A DNA stretch of 14,570 bases from Planctomycetota bacterium (GTDB lineage: Bacteria > Planctomycetota > Brocadiia > JAJRTI01), in assembly GCA_024278415.1 (NCBI GenBank), contig JAJRTI010000659.1, positions 1-14,570 on the forward strand, in the 5' to 3' direction. Position 1 is the first letter of the stretch, and each line of letters starts with the position of its first letter. The translations under genes and the position numbers were made by a program. Below are positions 14,237-14,570 of this stretch, one piece after another. The notes under the pieces were generated by a model that worked only from the letters and a program-made list of their open reading frames with translations, was not told where the DNA came from and ran no database searches.

Positions 14237-14352
14237 CGCCGCGCTTGTAGTAGGCCCGTGAGGGCCTTCTGCTCGGTGGCGGTTCGCCATTGGAGCAGAG
14301 GGCGCCCTCACGGTCGCCACTACGAGCGGGTGGCTCCCGCGGTCGCACTGCG
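14237..14352 (+). repeat. Dispersed palindromic repeat, copy B
   Basis: This is the second copy of the repeat at 9882-9998, in the same orientation and with only scattered substitutions and one single-base length difference in the left half. Unlike copy A, it has no CTTGCAAAACCCC terminal repeats within 100 bases on either side, so the 115-bp unit and the TIR element are separable. It lies about 95 bases upstream of the deacetylase start. Confidence 0.8.
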
Positions 14353-14501
14353 GGGGCGCTCGCGAATCGCGCGGCATCACAGCCGTGACCCGAAGGCGGC
14401 ACACCTCAACACTTTCGGGCGGTCTCAAACTATGGGTGCAGGTCTGAACGTACGTAGTAAACTGGGCGTTCATTCCCGTGGTGCGCCGGCGCAGAATGCA
14501 C

Positions 14502-14570
14502 ATGCGCCGAAGGCGCATCACAACATAGCCCAGTGCAAGCTCGTTCGGTCGCGTCAGCGGGCGAACGAGC
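14502..14570 (+). repeat. REP-like unit, copy 4 (runs to the window edge)
   Basis: ATGCGCC/GGCGCAT around a GAA loop (14502-14518) is followed by CACAACATAGCCCAGTGCAAG. A 9-bp stem GCTCGTTCG (14539-14547) then pairs with CGAACGAGC (14562-14570). Order and linker match copy 1 at 560-608, while every stem has a different sequence. Confidence 0.75.

Larger units (their letters stand above)
14143..14570. other. Gene-free right end with two repeat families
   Basis: This is the upstream region of the deacetylase operon. It contains the second copy of the 115-bp palindromic repeat (14237-14352) and a fourth copy of the GAA-loop repeat (from 14502 to the window edge). The 14353-14500 stretch shows nothing recognisable. 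The minus-strand frames here are translations of the repeats. No clear promoter was found in 14143-14236. Confidence 0.6.

Noticed and set aside
14027..14521. Minus-strand 164-codon frame at the right end
   Set aside because: It is a translation of the dispersed repeat copy B and overlaps the deacetylase start; a similar peptide appears from copy A, showing it is repeat-derived.

Overview
The window is a stretch of high-GC bacterial DNA with long shadow reading frames opposite the real genes. The gene set is a Gfo/Idh/MocA oxidoreductase, a ThuA-like protein, a large secreted transglutaminase/fibronectin/He_PIG protein, a DUF6785/DUF6784-type membrane transporter, a B12-binding radical SAM protein and a NodB-type deacetylase. 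With intergenic spaces full of hairpins, this suggests an uncultured planctomycete-like lineage (Planctomycetota or a neighbour such as Hydrogenedentota). The taxonomic call is inference; there is no rRNA or other marker here.

Layout. 1-415 (-): 5' part of a D-hexose-6-phosphate mutarotase. 416-821: hairpin repeats, no gene. 822-1865 (-): Gfo/Idh/MocA oxidoreductase, divergent from 2127-4877 (+), a 916-residue exported multidomain protein. 4906-4966: two strong hairpins between convergent genes. 8182 to 4973 (-): a family-39-like membrane glycosyltransferase gene split by one in-frame TAA, followed by a B12-binding radical SAM gene. 8444-9190 (+): ThuA-like gene, followed directly by a remnant of an agmatinase-family gene. 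9404-10072: repeat-rich DNA with a six-hairpin array and a 226-bp element with perfect 14-bp terminal inverted repeats. The element cuts off a gene with a DpnI-like winged-helix domain (10035-10415, -). 14142 to 10624 (-): a probable three-gene operon of polysaccharide deacetylase, VOC-family protein and DUF6785-type transporter. 14143-14570: intergenic, with second copies of two repeat families.

How it fits together. The intact genes look like carbohydrate metabolism: sugar epimerisation, oxidation and deacetylation, a transporter, and a secreted protein that could act on extracellular polymers. The radical SAM and glycosyltransferase pair suggests modification of a lipid or cell-surface glycan. 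No complete pathway can be named. The most unusual signal is the repeats. Nearly every intergenic space holds palindromes whose stems differ in sequence but keep perfect self-complementarity around similar short loops (GAA/TTC, TGAA/TTCA, TTTA/TAAA). Another hairpin repeat sits in frame inside the transporter gene.
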